Source: Chloroflexota bacterium | GTDB lineage: Bacteria > Chloroflexota > Anaerolineae > UBA4142 | DNA: 56,965 nucleotides | Direction: 5' to 3' | Assembly: GCA_016223105.1 (NCBI GenBank) | Contig: JACRPR010000015.1 | Coordinates: 1 to 56,965, forward strand | Notes under the pieces: generated by a model | What the model was told of the DNA's origin: nothing | Databases searched by the model: none | The model's input: the letters and a program-made list of their open reading frames with translations, nothing else | In this document: positions 26,880-36,594 of the stretch, in pieces | How the letters are laid out: each line of letters opens with the position of its first letter | How positions within the stretch are numbered: position 1 is the first letter of the stretch | Made by a program: the position numbers and the translations under genes

Positions 26880-27943
26880 CACCGCAACATTTCGCCTTGC
26901 TCGAACAGCGCATCCTCGATCATCAAACGATGTTGGCGTAACAGCGCGGTCAGCGCGACGCGATCCATTGTGCCATCGGCTGAACTGTACTCGCCTTTCA
27001 GCGTCGCGATTTTTTCATCCGCCGCGCGCACTTCGGGAAGAATCGGTTGAATCACATAGTACGCGTCGCGCGCAATCGTGCGATGACACTCTTCTTCGGA
27101 CACGAGAATCTCGTGAACTTTTTCGCCGGGACGAATCCCGGTAATCGTCGTCTGGATTGGTCGGTCGCCGATGAGAAGCGCGGCAATATCCGTCACGTTC
27201 GCGGACGGCACGCGCGGGATGTAGGTCTCGCCGCGTCGCGCATCGCGCACGGCGGCAAAGATCGTGTCCACCGCTTGATCGAGACTGAGCAAAAAGCGCG
27301 TCATCTCGGACGTGGTGATTGTAATGGGACCGCCACTCCGAATTTGATCGTGAAACAATGGAATGACCGAGCCGCGCGATGCCAGCACGTTGCCGTACCG
27401 CACCGCGATAAAACGCGTGCCAGGACAACGCATATTCGCCTGAATGAACACGCGCTCTTGAATCGCTTTCGTCATTCCCATCACATTGACCGGTTTGCAC
27501 GCCTTGTCGGTTGAAACGCCGACGACAGTTTCAATCGGCAATGAATGCTCCTGAATCGCGCGCACGATATTTTCGGGACCGCCGATGTTCGTCATCACCG
27601 CTTCAAACGGAAAATACTCGCAGGTCGGCACTTGCTTGAGCGCGGCGGCGTTGAACACGACATCCGCATCGCGCAGAGCAGACGCGATACTATGAAAATC
27701 GCGCACGTCGCCGATTCGAAATGCGAGCAGTTGTTGAAAATTGCGATAGATCACTTCATCGGTTACCGCGCGCTTGTGGAGATACTCGACACGCATCGCG
27801 TGTTGCTTTGCCTCGTCGCGCGAGAGAACGATGATTTTGCGCGGCGTGCCGAGTTCGCCGGTAAGCAAACGGCGCACCAAAACCTGTCCCAGAGAACCGG
27901 TGCCGCCGGTGATGAGCACGCGTTTGTTTTCAAGCGGTTGCAT
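26879..27943 (-). CDS. UDP-GlcNAc 4,6-dehydratase/5-epimerase (CapE/WbjB/FnlA type)
   Basis: The SDR enzyme of 354 residues starts MQPLENKRVLITGGTGSLGQVL with GGAGA 7 bases upstream. It has the CapD/CapE hallmarks FNAAALKQVPTCEYFP, GVSTDKACKPVNVMGMTKA and RYGNVLASRGSVIPLF, and a CapE-type C-terminus. It should convert UDP-GlcNAc to a 4-keto-6-deoxy intermediate, the first step to UDP-L-FucNAc. It overlaps the RmlD-like gene by 14 bases and the WecB-like gene by one. Confidence 0.9.
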   Translation of the reverse strand: MQPLENKRVLITGGTGSLGQVLVRRLLTGELGTPRKIIVLSRDEAKQHAMRVEYLHKRAVTDEVIYRNFQQLLAFRIGDVRDFHSIASALRDADVVFNAAALKQVPTCEYFPFEAVMTNIGGPENIVRAIQEHSLPIETVVGVSTDKACKPVNVMGMTKAIQERVFIQANMRCPGTRFIAVRYGNVLASRGSVIPLFHDQIRSGGPITITTSEMTRFLLSLDQAVDTIFAAVRDARRGETYIPRVPSANVTDIAALLIGDRPIQTTITGIRPGEKVHEILVSEEECHRTIARDAYYVIQPILPEVRAADEKIATLKGEYSSADGTMDRVALTALLRQHRLMIEDALFEQGEMLR

Positions 27944-28832
27944 TTTGTTTTCTCCAATCGTCATAGGGTGTGGCATCGCGCGCCAACGCGTCAATCATCT
28001 CGTCCCAGGTTGGAATTCGATAGCCGGTCGCGGCGACAAAACGCGCCGCGCTCAAACTGCGGTCGCACGGCGGATCATCGAACGGGTTGATGGTGATGTC
28101 GAGTTTCAGCGCGGCACGAATTTTGATCAGCAATTCGTATTTCGTGATCCGTTCACTCGCAACCTGGTAAATGCCGCTCACGCGCGGCTGGTCTGCGATC
28201 ACATCGCCGATGATCTGCGCGAGCGTTTGCGTCGTCACGCCGGTATAGATCGCGTGGCGATAACCGTTCACGGTTCCGCCGCGCTGACTGAGAAACCATT
28301 CGAGCAAGCCGGTCGTTTTGAGAAATTCGCGTCCGATGATCGAAGTCCGCAAGGTTAAACAATCGGCGCGGTTTACTTCGCCGAGTAATTTCGATCTGCC
28401 GTACAAATCTTCCGCATCGGTCAAATCATCTTCGGTGTAATTGCCTTTGCGCCCGCTAAAAACACAATCGGTGCTGATGTGAAAGAGCCGCGCGCGACTC
28501 GCCGCGCAGAGATCGGCAAGTCGGTGCGGCAAGAGCGCGTTGATCGTGATGCTCAAGATCGGATCATTCGCCTGCTTTAATTGTTTGATGATCCCAATGC
28601 AATTGATGATCACATCGGGTTGAACCTGCGCGACCGCGCGGACGATACTGTGAAAGTCGAGCGCGTTGACGCCGCCGATCAATTGTTGCGATTCGGCGCG
28701 CGCATACATTGGGAATCGCGTCCACGCGCCGCGCGGTTCGCGGAACGTCGCAAACATTTCGTAACGCGACGCGAGCGTTTGAAACACTTTGTGTCCCAGC
28801 ATCCCATCGCCGCCGAGAATCAAAATTCTCAC
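27930..28832 (-). CDS. RmlD-like SDR reductase, probable 4-keto reductase of the UDP-FucNAc branch
   Basis: The start is the GTG at 28832 (VRILILGGDGMLGHKV) with GGAGAG upstream. The 300-residue protein has the RmlD features CIGIIKQ, HISTDCVFSGRKGNY, DLYGRSKLLGEV and RTSIIGRE. Between genes for a CapE-type enzyme and upstream sugar genes it probably fills the WbjC/CapF/FnlB reductase role, though it lacks the cupin half of CapF. A dTDP-rhamnose reductase is less likely because no RmlA, B or C is here. Confidence 0.85.
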   Translation of the reverse strand: MRILILGGDGMLGHKVFQTLASRYEMFATFREPRGAWTRFPMYARAESQQLIGGVNALDFHSIVRAVAQVQPDVIINCIGIIKQLKQANDPILSITINALLPHRLADLCAASRARLFHISTDCVFSGRKGNYTEDDLTDAEDLYGRSKLLGEVNRADCLTLRTSIIGREFLKTTGLLEWFLSQRGGTVNGYRHAIYTGVTTQTLAQIIGDVIADQPRVSGIYQVASERITKYELLIKIRAALKLDITINPFDDPPCDRSLSAARFVAATGYRIPTWDEMIDALARDATPYDDWRKQNATA

Positions 28833-28867
28833 TGAGCGCTCTCCACAGGAAACAATGCAAGCATCTG

Positions 28868-28965
28868 CCAAAATTTTTTCTCCCCACTGATGGAAAAAAA
28901 CACGGACAATTGAAAAACCAAGAAGAAAATTCCGTGTTCCCTTCCGTCCGTGGGAAAAATTTTGG
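28868..28965. repeat. 98-bp palindromic element, family E
   Basis: Ends CCAAAATTTTT and AAAAATTTTGG are complementary, as are CCCACTGATGG with the opposite strand of the right arm and ACACGGA/TCCGTGT. It fills most of the gap between the RmlD-like and epimerase genes. Confidence 0.75.
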
Positions 28966-28992
28966 GGTTTTGACAAAGGTATCGAATGGCAA

Positions 28993-29931
28993 TCATTTCG
29001 TCTGCTTCTTTGTAAGCGGGTCTTGGCGAATCCACGCGACGTACTCGCGCAAACCGTCTTCAAGCGCGACGCTGGGCGTGAAGCCAAATGCGTCGCGCGC
29101 CGCGCGAATCTCGGCGAGACTGTGCCGCACGTCGCCATGGCGCGGCGGAGCGTACTGCACGCCGACCGCGACACCCGCCGCGCTCTGCATTATGCGCGCG
29201 AGTTCGTTGATCGTTACGCGCGTCCCGCTTCCAATGTTGAACACACCGCGCGCGTCCGCCGAAAATGCCGCGCCCAGATTCGCGGCAACGACATCGCGCG
29301 CGTTCACAAAATCGCGCGTCTGCTCGCCATCGCCAAAAATTGTGATCGGTTCGCGTTTCAAAATGCGATTCGCAAAAATCGGAATAACGTTGCCGTACGC
29401 GTCGTACCGTTGATTGACGCCGTACACGTTGAAATAGCGCAGACACACATTTTTCATTCCGTACAGTTTGTTGTACACGAGACACATTTTTTCGGCGGCA
29501 AGTTTGCTTGTGCCGTAGGGTGAGTCGGGATCTTGGGGATGATCTTCCGCAATTGGCAGAGTTTTGAGTTCGCCGAAAATTCCGGCGGAGGAGGAAAAGA
29601 CAACGCGCGTAATGCCACGCGCGCGCGCGGCTTGCAAAACATTGAGCGTGCCGATCACATTCACTTGCGAATCCTGGATCGGCTGTTGAATCGAGCGCGT
29701 GTTGCCGACGCTCGCGGCGAGATGAAACACGACCGCGCACCCTTCGCTTGCCGCGTGCACGGCGTCAGCATCGCGGATGTCGGCTTGCACAAACGGAACG
29801 CCGGCGATCAAATTCTCGCGATAGCCGGACGAAAGATCATCCAGCACAATCGGCGTGTGGCCCAGTTCCAATAAGCGCTTGACCAGGTTCGAGCCGATAA
29901 AGCCCGCGCCACCTGTAACCAAAGTTTTCAT
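28993..29931 (-). CDS. NAD-dependent nucleotide-sugar epimerase (GalE/WbpP-like)
   Basis: The extended SDR of 312 residues has TGGAGFIGSNLVKRL, VFHLAASVGN, SSSAGIFG and the catalytic SPYGTSK. RYFNVYGVNQ and FGDGEQTRDFV are typical for epimerases of UDP-hexoses or UDP-HexNAc. It would interconvert C4 epimers in the cytoplasm. The exact sugar cannot be read from sequence. Confidence 0.88.
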   Translation of the reverse strand: MKTLVTGGAGFIGSNLVKRLLELGHTPIVLDDLSSGYRENLIAGVPFVQADIRDADAVHAASEGCAVVFHLAASVGNTRSIQQPIQDSQVNVIGTLNVLQAARARGITRVVFSSSAGIFGELKTLPIAEDHPQDPDSPYGTSKLAAEKMCLVYNKLYGMKNVCLRYFNVYGVNQRYDAYGNVIPIFANRILKREPITIFGDGEQTRDFVNARDVVAANLGAAFSADARGVFNIGSGTRVTINELARIMQSAAGVAVGVQYAPPRHGDVRHSLAEIRAARDAFGFTPSVALEDGLREYVAWIRQDPLTKKQTK

Positions 29932-29937
29932 TGATGA

Positions 29938-31296
29938 TCAACTCGCTAAAGATGTTTTGGATGACCGGCGATTTGCCGCGTCTGCCAATGCTTGACGGAA
30001 TGCCTCGCGCACATTGCGCGCGTCATGATTCTGGATCGCGAGGGTTTGCGCGCGCCGACCTAGTCGCTCGCGGAGAGATTGATTTTCCATCAGTTCTACC
30101 ATCGCCCGCTTGAGCGCGTCCTTGTTTCGCTCGGAGACGACATAGCCCCACTGCCCCGTGCGCGCGTATTCCGCAACCGCCATTTCTGCCGGAGCATAGA
30201 CCAACGTCGGTGTGCCGCTAATCATATACTCAGCCGTTTTGGTCGGCATTGAATAACGCGCAAACTCGATTGACTCGGCGTCAAAGTCAAGTGGGAGAAT
30301 CAGTGTATCGGCATTTGCGAGCAAAGCTGGAACATTCGGATATGGTATAGGCGGACAAAGCGTTACCATTCCAGGACGATGGAATGTCTGTGAAAATGCT
30401 GTGTGGTGGTCTGGTGTGAAAATGTCCAACCGGCAGGAATGTCCAGTCGCATTTAATTCTGCAATCGTATCACCCAGATCGCGCAGGCTCGCGGCATTCG
30501 CCTTGCCGATTCTGCCGGTATATACAAATCGAAAAGGAGTAGACGCTTTCCAAGCATTTTTTTGCGCGGGCATCCAAGCGGACAAATCGAGTGAATTGTG
30601 GAAAGGCAAAAAATTTCGTGCATATCGTGATTGAAACGCGTCGCACATTTTTTGACTGATCCCCATCAGTGCACCCGCGCGTTTGAGCAATTGACGAAAT
30701 TCGACATTCATCCGCCAGCGCAAATAAGGCGACAATATACCGCGCCGGTACAACGTCGAATGCCAATCGTCCATCATGTGAATCGCGATTGCCGCGTTCG
30801 TAACCGGGGTCAATTGCGTGACCAAGCGAATCAGGTTCAATGAGGCGAGTTGCGTGTAAATTACTTCTGGTTTGAAATCAGCAACCCATTGTAAAAACTG
30901 TGGCGATAAACACAAACGGCGGAGAATGTCTTCTGCGCCAAAAAACTTTACGGCGCGATAAAAATTTTTCCGGGCTGGGGTTTCTGGAGGATCAGTTGAG
31001 GCAATAGATGTAACAGTGGCGGAAAAGGAATTACCGCGCACAGTGATCGGCTGGGATACTTTGCCGTGGCGCGGAATAAGTGAAAACGGAAAAACCCAAT
31101 AATCTTCCAACGAACCGAAATGATAGTAACGTTCGCAAATTGTCGCGTCTATGAAATCTGTCTGCCCTGTAGCGACTGCGATTTTATCCTTATCCCATCC
31201 CTTGAAAAGATTGGTGAGTGTGATGCCACCGCCAGAAGTAGAGTTGAAGCCGTGACCGAGAATGAGGACACGAGGATAATCTTCGGGGTTCTTCAT
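29938..31296 (-). CDS. GT-B glycosyltransferase, divergent
   Basis: The 452-residue protein has a glycine-rich N-terminus (LILGHGFNSTSGGGITLTNL) and donor-domain features FVYTGRIGKANAASL, LPLDFDAESIEFARYSMPTKTAEYM and GTPTLVYAP. It is more divergent than the other family 4 enzymes here. The start lies 11 bases downstream of a short reading frame that probably belongs to the broken GT8-like gene. Confidence 0.8.
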   Translation of the reverse strand: MKNPEDYPRVLILGHGFNSTSGGGITLTNLFKGWDKDKIAVATGQTDFIDATICERYYHFGSLEDYWVFPFSLIPRHGKVSQPITVRGNSFSATVTSIASTDPPETPARKNFYRAVKFFGAEDILRRLCLSPQFLQWVADFKPEVIYTQLASLNLIRLVTQLTPVTNAAIAIHMMDDWHSTLYRRGILSPYLRWRMNVEFRQLLKRAGALMGISQKMCDAFQSRYARNFLPFHNSLDLSAWMPAQKNAWKASTPFRFVYTGRIGKANAASLRDLGDTIAELNATGHSCRLDIFTPDHHTAFSQTFHRPGMVTLCPPIPYPNVPALLANADTLILPLDFDAESIEFARYSMPTKTAEYMISGTPTLVYAPAEMAVAEYARTGQWGYVVSERNKDALKRAMVELMENQSLRERLGRRAQTLAIQNHDARNVREAFRQALADAANRRSSKTSLAS

Positions 31297-31307
31297 TTGT
31301 AGGGCGT

Positions 31308-32199
31308 TTAAAACACTTGGTCATTTGCCACAAAAACAAATTTCCAAGCCAACATATCTCTTAGAACAAGCGCACCGTTTTTCGCTTGGCACGCGATTTT
31401 GCGCCACCCCGAAGAATTACCCTTGACGGCAGAATGACTTGGTAGCGTAGCAATCACCGGAGTCAACCCGACAAGTGGAGTGAGTTCTTTGGCAATCTGG
31501 GCAAGCAACAGTCACGCGTCCATCGCTAAAATGAGTTTGATAGTTTGCCAAATTCCAGGGTGCGAGATTCGCGCCCTTGTGTTGAATCACGATAACTTTA
31601 GCAAATCGGGTTGTCCAATCGTCCAAGTATTTTTGATCCGCCGAGCGTCCATCTTCGGCGCGCGTATAGCACCATTCATTACACCGATCGCGCCACCAGT
31701 TCAAACACGTCAAGCCGTTTTCGTCGCGTCGAAATGTAAGCCAGCCCACATTGTAAATCCCAAAACGTTCTTGGTCTTCCAAATACGACGGAAAGCGATG
31801 CGGAACAATCGCAATGGAGTGATCGCCGATTTCATCAAAAACCGGACGTGGATCAGCATAGAAGAAAAGATCGGCGTCAAGATAAGTTATCGAATCCGGT
31901 TCGGCAAAGTGATTCAAAATGTACAGCGGCAAGGATGGCGTGCAAGTAAAATAGTACTCGATCTGTGAACGGTTTTGTTTGGCGTGTGCAAGTGGTCCAT
32001 CGCCGCGTTCGAAATCTTCAAGGGAAATCAAATTTACTCTGGGAAGATTGAGACGCCCAAGAGCATCGTAACACGCCGAGTCCATGCACAATACCCAAAG
32101 CCAAAACGACGCACAGTGGTCGCTCAACGAGCGATAGAGCGCAATCCCGCGCGTCAAATAGTTGCTGTCAAAGTAGGTGCAAAAGTGATGGGTTGTCAT
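31308..32199 (-). pseudogene. GT8-like glycosyltransferase, probably broken by an internal deletion
   Basis: From ATG 32199 (MTTHHFCTYFDSNYLTRGIAL) the frame encodes a GT-A protein with the D-x-D motif SITYLDADLFFYAD, FGIYNVGWLTFRRD and HKGANLAPWNLANYQ. After about residue 228 (SDGRVTV) the sequence becomes Cys-rich and atypical and stops at 31417. Another frame open from about 31517 to 31308 reads IAKELTPLVGLTPVIATLPS and a basic helical end, which would suit the tail of the same protein. I therefore infer loss of the segment between them, with a frameshift near 31515-31530. The alternative is two separate genes. It overlaps the upstream methyltransferase as ATGA. Confidence 0.6.
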
Positions 32200-33047
32200 C
32201 GCCTGAAAAAATATCCGCGAAACTGGCAGACGTCTGGTGCATTTGCAATTTGAATCGGTTCACTAATAGCAAATTCCCGAATCAATATCAAGCCCAACCG
32301 GTCTAGTTCTTGAAGAAAATCCCGTCGGTTAAAGCACCATGCCAAATATTCGGTGTCATAGCCAAAAGTGTATGGACGTTGGATGAAAACGTACGAAGGA
32401 GAAATCAAGGTCGTAGGAAGTCGGGTAACAAAGAGATACCGGGATGTTACTTTTGCGAGATTCTCCATAACATTCTGCCAATCCTCAACATAGTGCAACG
32501 CACCACTTGCCAATACTAAATTATATGAACGCTCAAAGCAAGAATCATCGTTATAGAAATGTTGGTCTGGAAAAAGGGTCGCGCCATATCCCGAAAGCAA
32601 TGACAAATCTTTGCAGTGATAATCAATTTTCACATCTGGCAACAACTCTTTCGCTAAAATGTAATAATGTCCAATACCTCCGCCCCAATCTAAAACTGAA
32701 ATTTCATCCCGTTTGTGCGCGGCAAGTGCAAGTGCATACGCAAAAGACATAATCGTGTTGTGGCTGGCAATATCCGCACGGGTGGTTTGGTATGATTCAT
32801 GCGCGACCCCAAGTGGTTCAGTTCCTTGAGTCATTTCAAGAAACCGCTCCCATTTGGATTTATATGTTTCCAAAATGGCGGAAACATTCCAACCCTTGAC
32901 CTCGGGATGATTGCGAGCGTATGCCCATCCTTCGGGAATATATTCCCACTCGGATAACTGTCTGTTTTGTGCGAGCGGAAGCAATCGTTTGCCGAACTTG
33001 ATCAAAAGCGGTGGCGTCAATAGTTTGATAATTTCTTTTGCGGTCAT
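32196..33047 (-). CDS. SAM-dependent methyltransferase, TIGR04325-like
   Basis: The 283-residue protein has the variant SAM motif VLDWGGGIGHYYILAKELLP and the matching LVLASGALHYVEDWQ. This GGG-HYY form typifies the TIGR04325 methyltransferase family of polysaccharide loci. The acceptor is unknown. Both ends overlap neighbours by ATGA, showing tight coupling with glycosyltransferase genes. Confidence 0.85.
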   Translation of the reverse strand: MTAKEIIKLLTPPLLIKFGKRLLPLAQNRQLSEWEYIPEGWAYARNHPEVKGWNVSAILETYKSKWERFLEMTQGTEPLGVAHESYQTTRADIASHNTIMSFAYALALAAHKRDEISVLDWGGGIGHYYILAKELLPDVKIDYHCKDLSLLSGYGATLFPDQHFYNDDSCFERSYNLVLASGALHYVEDWQNVMENLAKVTSRYLFVTRLPTTLISPSYVFIQRPYTFGYDTEYLAWCFNRRDFLQELDRLGLILIREFAISEPIQIANAPDVCQFRGYFFRR

Positions 33048-33952
33048 TTCAGTTTTGTGTTTCTCACTTTATTTGCAACCGCTTGTTTTATATGTGCAAA
33101 CCAATTTGGGCGAGAGCCAAATACTTTTTGCCAAAGCATGGGACATTCATTGTGTTCAATAGGGATACCCCAATTTGTCGGGAGTGGCGGACACTTACCG
33201 AGTGGGATGTTTTTCCATTCTGATTCTGCCGAAGCATTCGTCGCGCCTTTGCCCCAACCGATATGCTCGACCATACTCCACGGCGGACGCAGACACAAGC
33301 CACGATTCAAAATGTGCCAATAAATAAATCGGACTGCCCAGATATTTTTCTGTAATTCGCCACGCGCCATCACGGGCAAATCTGCGCCGTAATGATATGT
33401 GTCTATCCCGCGTGCTTCACACTCGCGCAACAACGTTAGTGCGCCGTGATCCATTCCTTGCCACACACGCGCCCACGTTCCCCACACCCAACATTCTGCT
33501 CTACCATCAAAATATGGCTGATCAGTGATGTTACTCGGAATGACGCGCGGGTGAGTCCATCCGGTCACACTCATTACACGCGGGTCATCGGTATAGTGTT
33601 GCAATGCCGCCACCAAGTAATTGTATGTGCCAGGCACACAAACCAGGTCATCCTCGAAAATAATCGCGGCATTGTGTCGAGCCAACACTTCACTTACACC
33701 CGTCAAGATGGAACGCCCCAGACCCAGATTTTCCTTTCGCTCGCACAAAACGACCTCACACCAATCAATGCTTCCAAGTATCTGACGCACTTGAGCAACG
33801 GCTTCCCGTTTGTCCCCCGCGCGCGCTCCATCACTGAACGCGTAAAGCAACGGAATTTTGTTGGCGCGCAAACATTCAAGCGTTTGCCGTAAATGATCGG
33901 GACGTGCGTAGGCAAAAAGGATAACGGGAATGACTTGACCGCTCTGGATCAA
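33044..33952 (-). CDS. GT-A type glycosyltransferase
   Basis: PVILFAYARPDHLRQTLECL, ENLGLGRSILTGVSEVL and IIFEDDLVCVPGTYNYL (acidic metal site) identify a GT-A glycosyltransferase resembling GT2/GNT-I-like enzymes of O-antigen loci. It has 302 residues. It is coupled by ATGA at both ends. Confidence 0.8.
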   Translation of the reverse strand: MIQSGQVIPVILFAYARPDHLRQTLECLRANKIPLLYAFSDGARAGDKREAVAQVRQILGSIDWCEVVLCERKENLGLGRSILTGVSEVLARHNAAIIFEDDLVCVPGTYNYLVAALQHYTDDPRVMSVTGWTHPRVIPSNITDQPYFDGRAECWVWGTWARVWQGMDHGALTLLRECEARGIDTYHYGADLPVMARGELQKNIWAVRFIYWHILNRGLCLRPPWSMVEHIGWGKGATNASAESEWKNIPLGKCPPLPTNWGIPIEHNECPMLWQKVFGSRPNWFAHIKQAVANKVRNTKLK

Positions 33953-35064
33953 TTACACCCCTTCAAATCCGTGATTCGTTGTTCAATCGTTGCCGCGCTT
34001 TCGCCCCAGCGATTGATGGATTGTGCTTCGCAAAAAGCGCGGCGCGCTAAATCAGGCCGTTTTGCGCGGAGATAAACATCGCCAAGACTAATGAACCCCA
34101 AAACCCGCGTCCGATCCACCGGAATATTCAAAGCCAACATTCGCGTCAAGTAGGATTCGGCTCTGTCGAGTTGATTTTGCTGAATCAAAATATTTGCCAT
34201 ATGCAAATACGCCCAAGTCAGGTTTGGATTTAACTCAATTGCTCTGTCGGTTGCTTTCAGCGAGTCATCCACCCTGCCCGCGCTACCATAAGCGACAGCC
34301 AAGGTGTACCAAACATCCGCTGATTGCGGAAATCGTTTGCGCGCGCTTTCCAGCACATGAACCGCGCCCGTTGAATCCTTTTGATCTACTGCTAGCCAAC
34401 CCGATTCAATTAGAACTTGCTCGGTATAATCGGGGTAATATCGTTGCACCCAGTTCAAGGCATTTTGCGCGTCTCCAAAACGCCGTACGTATCGGTATCG
34501 CGACGCAAGCGCAAGCATGTTCAAAGGTGTTTGCCGAAGTTGAATCTCGGCTTCGAGTTCAGCAATGGCACCCGGCAGATCACGACGATATAACTCCAGA
34601 AATGATCCAAGCGCACTGTGAGTTTGAGGATTCTTTGGCGCGCGCGAAACGGCGTGCCGATAATATGCTTCGGCTTGATCCAATTGCCCTTTGATTTCCA
34701 ATTCTTTCGCAGAACGCACCAAAGCCGTCGCAATCACTAGAGCCGCCCACTCGCGCTCTCTTTCAGTACCCACAGTCAACGCGCGTTCAACAAGCCGGTT
34801 CGCGTCATTCGGATCACCGCGCCGAATTACCGAAAGTGCCGCATAGACAAATGTACGCGATTGACTCCACGTTGGATCACTAGGACGTACATCCAGTTCA
34901 CCTTCAATGCGCGAATCATTCATTCCGCGAAATCCGAGATTGGTATTGAGATTGTGCCGCAGGAGTGGTTCAGCCATCAGAATGAGTACGGCGCACAGAG
35001 GTAGGGAAATAAGAATCCACAGTGTTTTAGCACTGCGGATATGAAATCGCTCAATCAACAACAA
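33949..35064 (-). CDS. Membrane-anchored TPR protein
   Basis: A signal-anchor helix (about 13-30) is followed by some eight TPR-like helical pairs, for example PQTHSALGSFLELYRRDLPGAIAEL and ADVWYTLAVAYGSAGRVDDSLKATDRAI. It has no enzymatic motif. Position beside the Wzy-like polymerase suggests a scaffold for glycan assembly at the outer face (inference). The stop overlaps the next gene by four bases. Confidence 0.75.
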   Translation of the reverse strand: MLLIERFHIRSAKTLWILISLPLCAVLILMAEPLLRHNLNTNLGFRGMNDSRIEGELDVRPSDPTWSQSRTFVYAALSVIRRGDPNDANRLVERALTVGTEREREWAALVIATALVRSAKELEIKGQLDQAEAYYRHAVSRAPKNPQTHSALGSFLELYRRDLPGAIAELEAEIQLRQTPLNMLALASRYRYVRRFGDAQNALNWVQRYYPDYTEQVLIESGWLAVDQKDSTGAVHVLESARKRFPQSADVWYTLAVAYGSAGRVDDSLKATDRAIELNPNLTWAYLHMANILIQQNQLDRAESYLTRMLALNIPVDRTRVLGFISLGDVYLRAKRPDLARRAFCEAQSINRWGESAATIEQRITDLKGCN

Positions 35065-35091
35065 ATCATCTCTTTCTATCTTTGGAAAGAC

Positions 35092-36594
35092 TCATGGCTG
35101 GAGTCTATCCATACTTGCCGACAATCCCCACATCGCCCAGAAAATAGTGATGCCCCAATGCAAGCCGATGACGACATGTCCTAGTCCCATTACAAGCAGA
35201 ACCGTTATCCCTGCAAAAAGCGAGACTGAGAGTTTCCAAATAGCAATATCAGTTGAATTGAGTCCACGAATGAGTCGTCCAATGCACCAGACAAATAGCG
35301 CGACTAGCGCGCCCAGCCCCAGCCATCCCAGACCGGACAATAAAAGCGTATAGATGGAATGGTCGTTGATGCCTGTAACTGAAGGCAATGCAAACGAACC
35401 AGTACCCAAAGGTGAAGCAAGATTCATTTCTAAACTTGACCAAAACAAATCCACTCGAATTTGTGTGTTTGCATCATTCTCCAAATCAGATTCGAAAAGA
35501 CGCAGAACATAATCGGGATTTTGAAAATTCTCTACGAAATTTGTAATTTGGAATGTCAACAAGGCAAGCAGACCCAAAGTAATCAACGCAATTTCAAACC
35601 TACCCAGATATATTTGTCTAGTCCTCGATCGCTGGGATTTGGAACTGTCAGAGATATTGAGCGGCGGTCGCAAAAAGTAAATCAGCGTAATCAGAATAAT
35701 TCCAATGATCTCGCCGTACAATCCGGTGCGGCTAATTGTCAAAAGTTGAACACGCGTCAACCAAACATTTGCAACAATGAAGGCAATCCGTTGCCAGAAC
35801 GAACGATTCCCCAATGTTTCACCCCACGCTAAAACCGAACACAAACCTAGATACGTACTGATGTAAACTGAATCACCCGCCATACGAAAGCCGAGCGGGA
35901 GTGCCCACTCTCCACCTAGTCGCCCAACCTGGGTGTAAGCATCATAGGTGTACGCCGAAGAAGGCAAAACAGTAACAAGCACTGAAAATGCGACACCGGT
36001 CAACATGATTCCAAAAGTGAGAAGACGAATGTGCAATGCCGTACGCGCCAACGCATAGGTAAGCAAAAAAATTATCACGCCATAAAGGATCGTTTGACGA
36101 TACCAATTCAATTCTTCAGAACCAGCAAACCAAGCAAAAAATGCCGCCGCAAAAAAGCCGGTGATGAGAACAACTCCCAACGGAACAAACGGCATTGCCT
36201 GGAACTGTTTTCTTTCCCGAATTGATTTCACGAAAAGATATAGAAGAAAGGCACTACCGAAAATTAAGACGGCACCTTGTTCAAACGAAAGTGGACCAAT
36301 CAAATCGCCAAAGATTGGAAAACGCGCAAACGAAAAAATTGGCAACGAGAACGGTGAGGCAAGGATTAATAATGCCAAGTATGCAAAGGGTCCCCAAAGT
36401 AGACCGACCACGACTACAGGAACAAGCACCAACATCGCGCGCGCGATATAGTTTGATCGCGGAATATCCATTCCAGCCAAGACCGCCGCGCCAACCGTCG
36501 CGAAGAAGGCGATCAGTTGTGGCAGAGAACTAGGCACTAGATCGCGTAGAGAAAAAGACCTGGTGCGCTCGGCATTTCCGAATGGTTTATTCAT
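35092..36594 (-). CDS. O-antigen polymerase/ligase-like membrane protein (Wzy candidate)
   Basis: The protein has about 500 residues and 11-12 membrane segments. It shows ISRTGLYGEIIGIIL, a large periplasmic loop with RVDLFWSSLEMNLASPLGTGSFALPSV and the following NDHSIYTLLLSGLGWLG, matching the Wzy_C layout. It is the best Wzy candidate because it lies inside the glycosyltransferase cluster. It overlaps the upstream gene by 8 bases. Confidence 0.82.
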   Translation of the reverse strand: MNKPFGNAERTRSFSLRDLVPSSLPQLIAFFATVGAAVLAGMDIPRSNYIARAMLVLVPVVVVGLLWGPFAYLALLILASPFSLPIFSFARFPIFGDLIGPLSFEQGAVLIFGSAFLLYLFVKSIRERKQFQAMPFVPLGVVLITGFFAAAFFAWFAGSEELNWYRQTILYGVIIFLLTYALARTALHIRLLTFGIMLTGVAFSVLVTVLPSSAYTYDAYTQVGRLGGEWALPLGFRMAGDSVYISTYLGLCSVLAWGETLGNRSFWQRIAFIVANVWLTRVQLLTISRTGLYGEIIGIILITLIYFLRPPLNISDSSKSQRSRTRQIYLGRFEIALITLGLLALLTFQITNFVENFQNPDYVLRLFESDLENDANTQIRVDLFWSSLEMNLASPLGTGSFALPSVTGINDHSIYTLLLSGLGWLGLGALVALFVWCIGRLIRGLNSTDIAIWKLSVSLFAGITVLLVMGLGHVVIGLHWGITIFWAMWGLSASMDRLQP

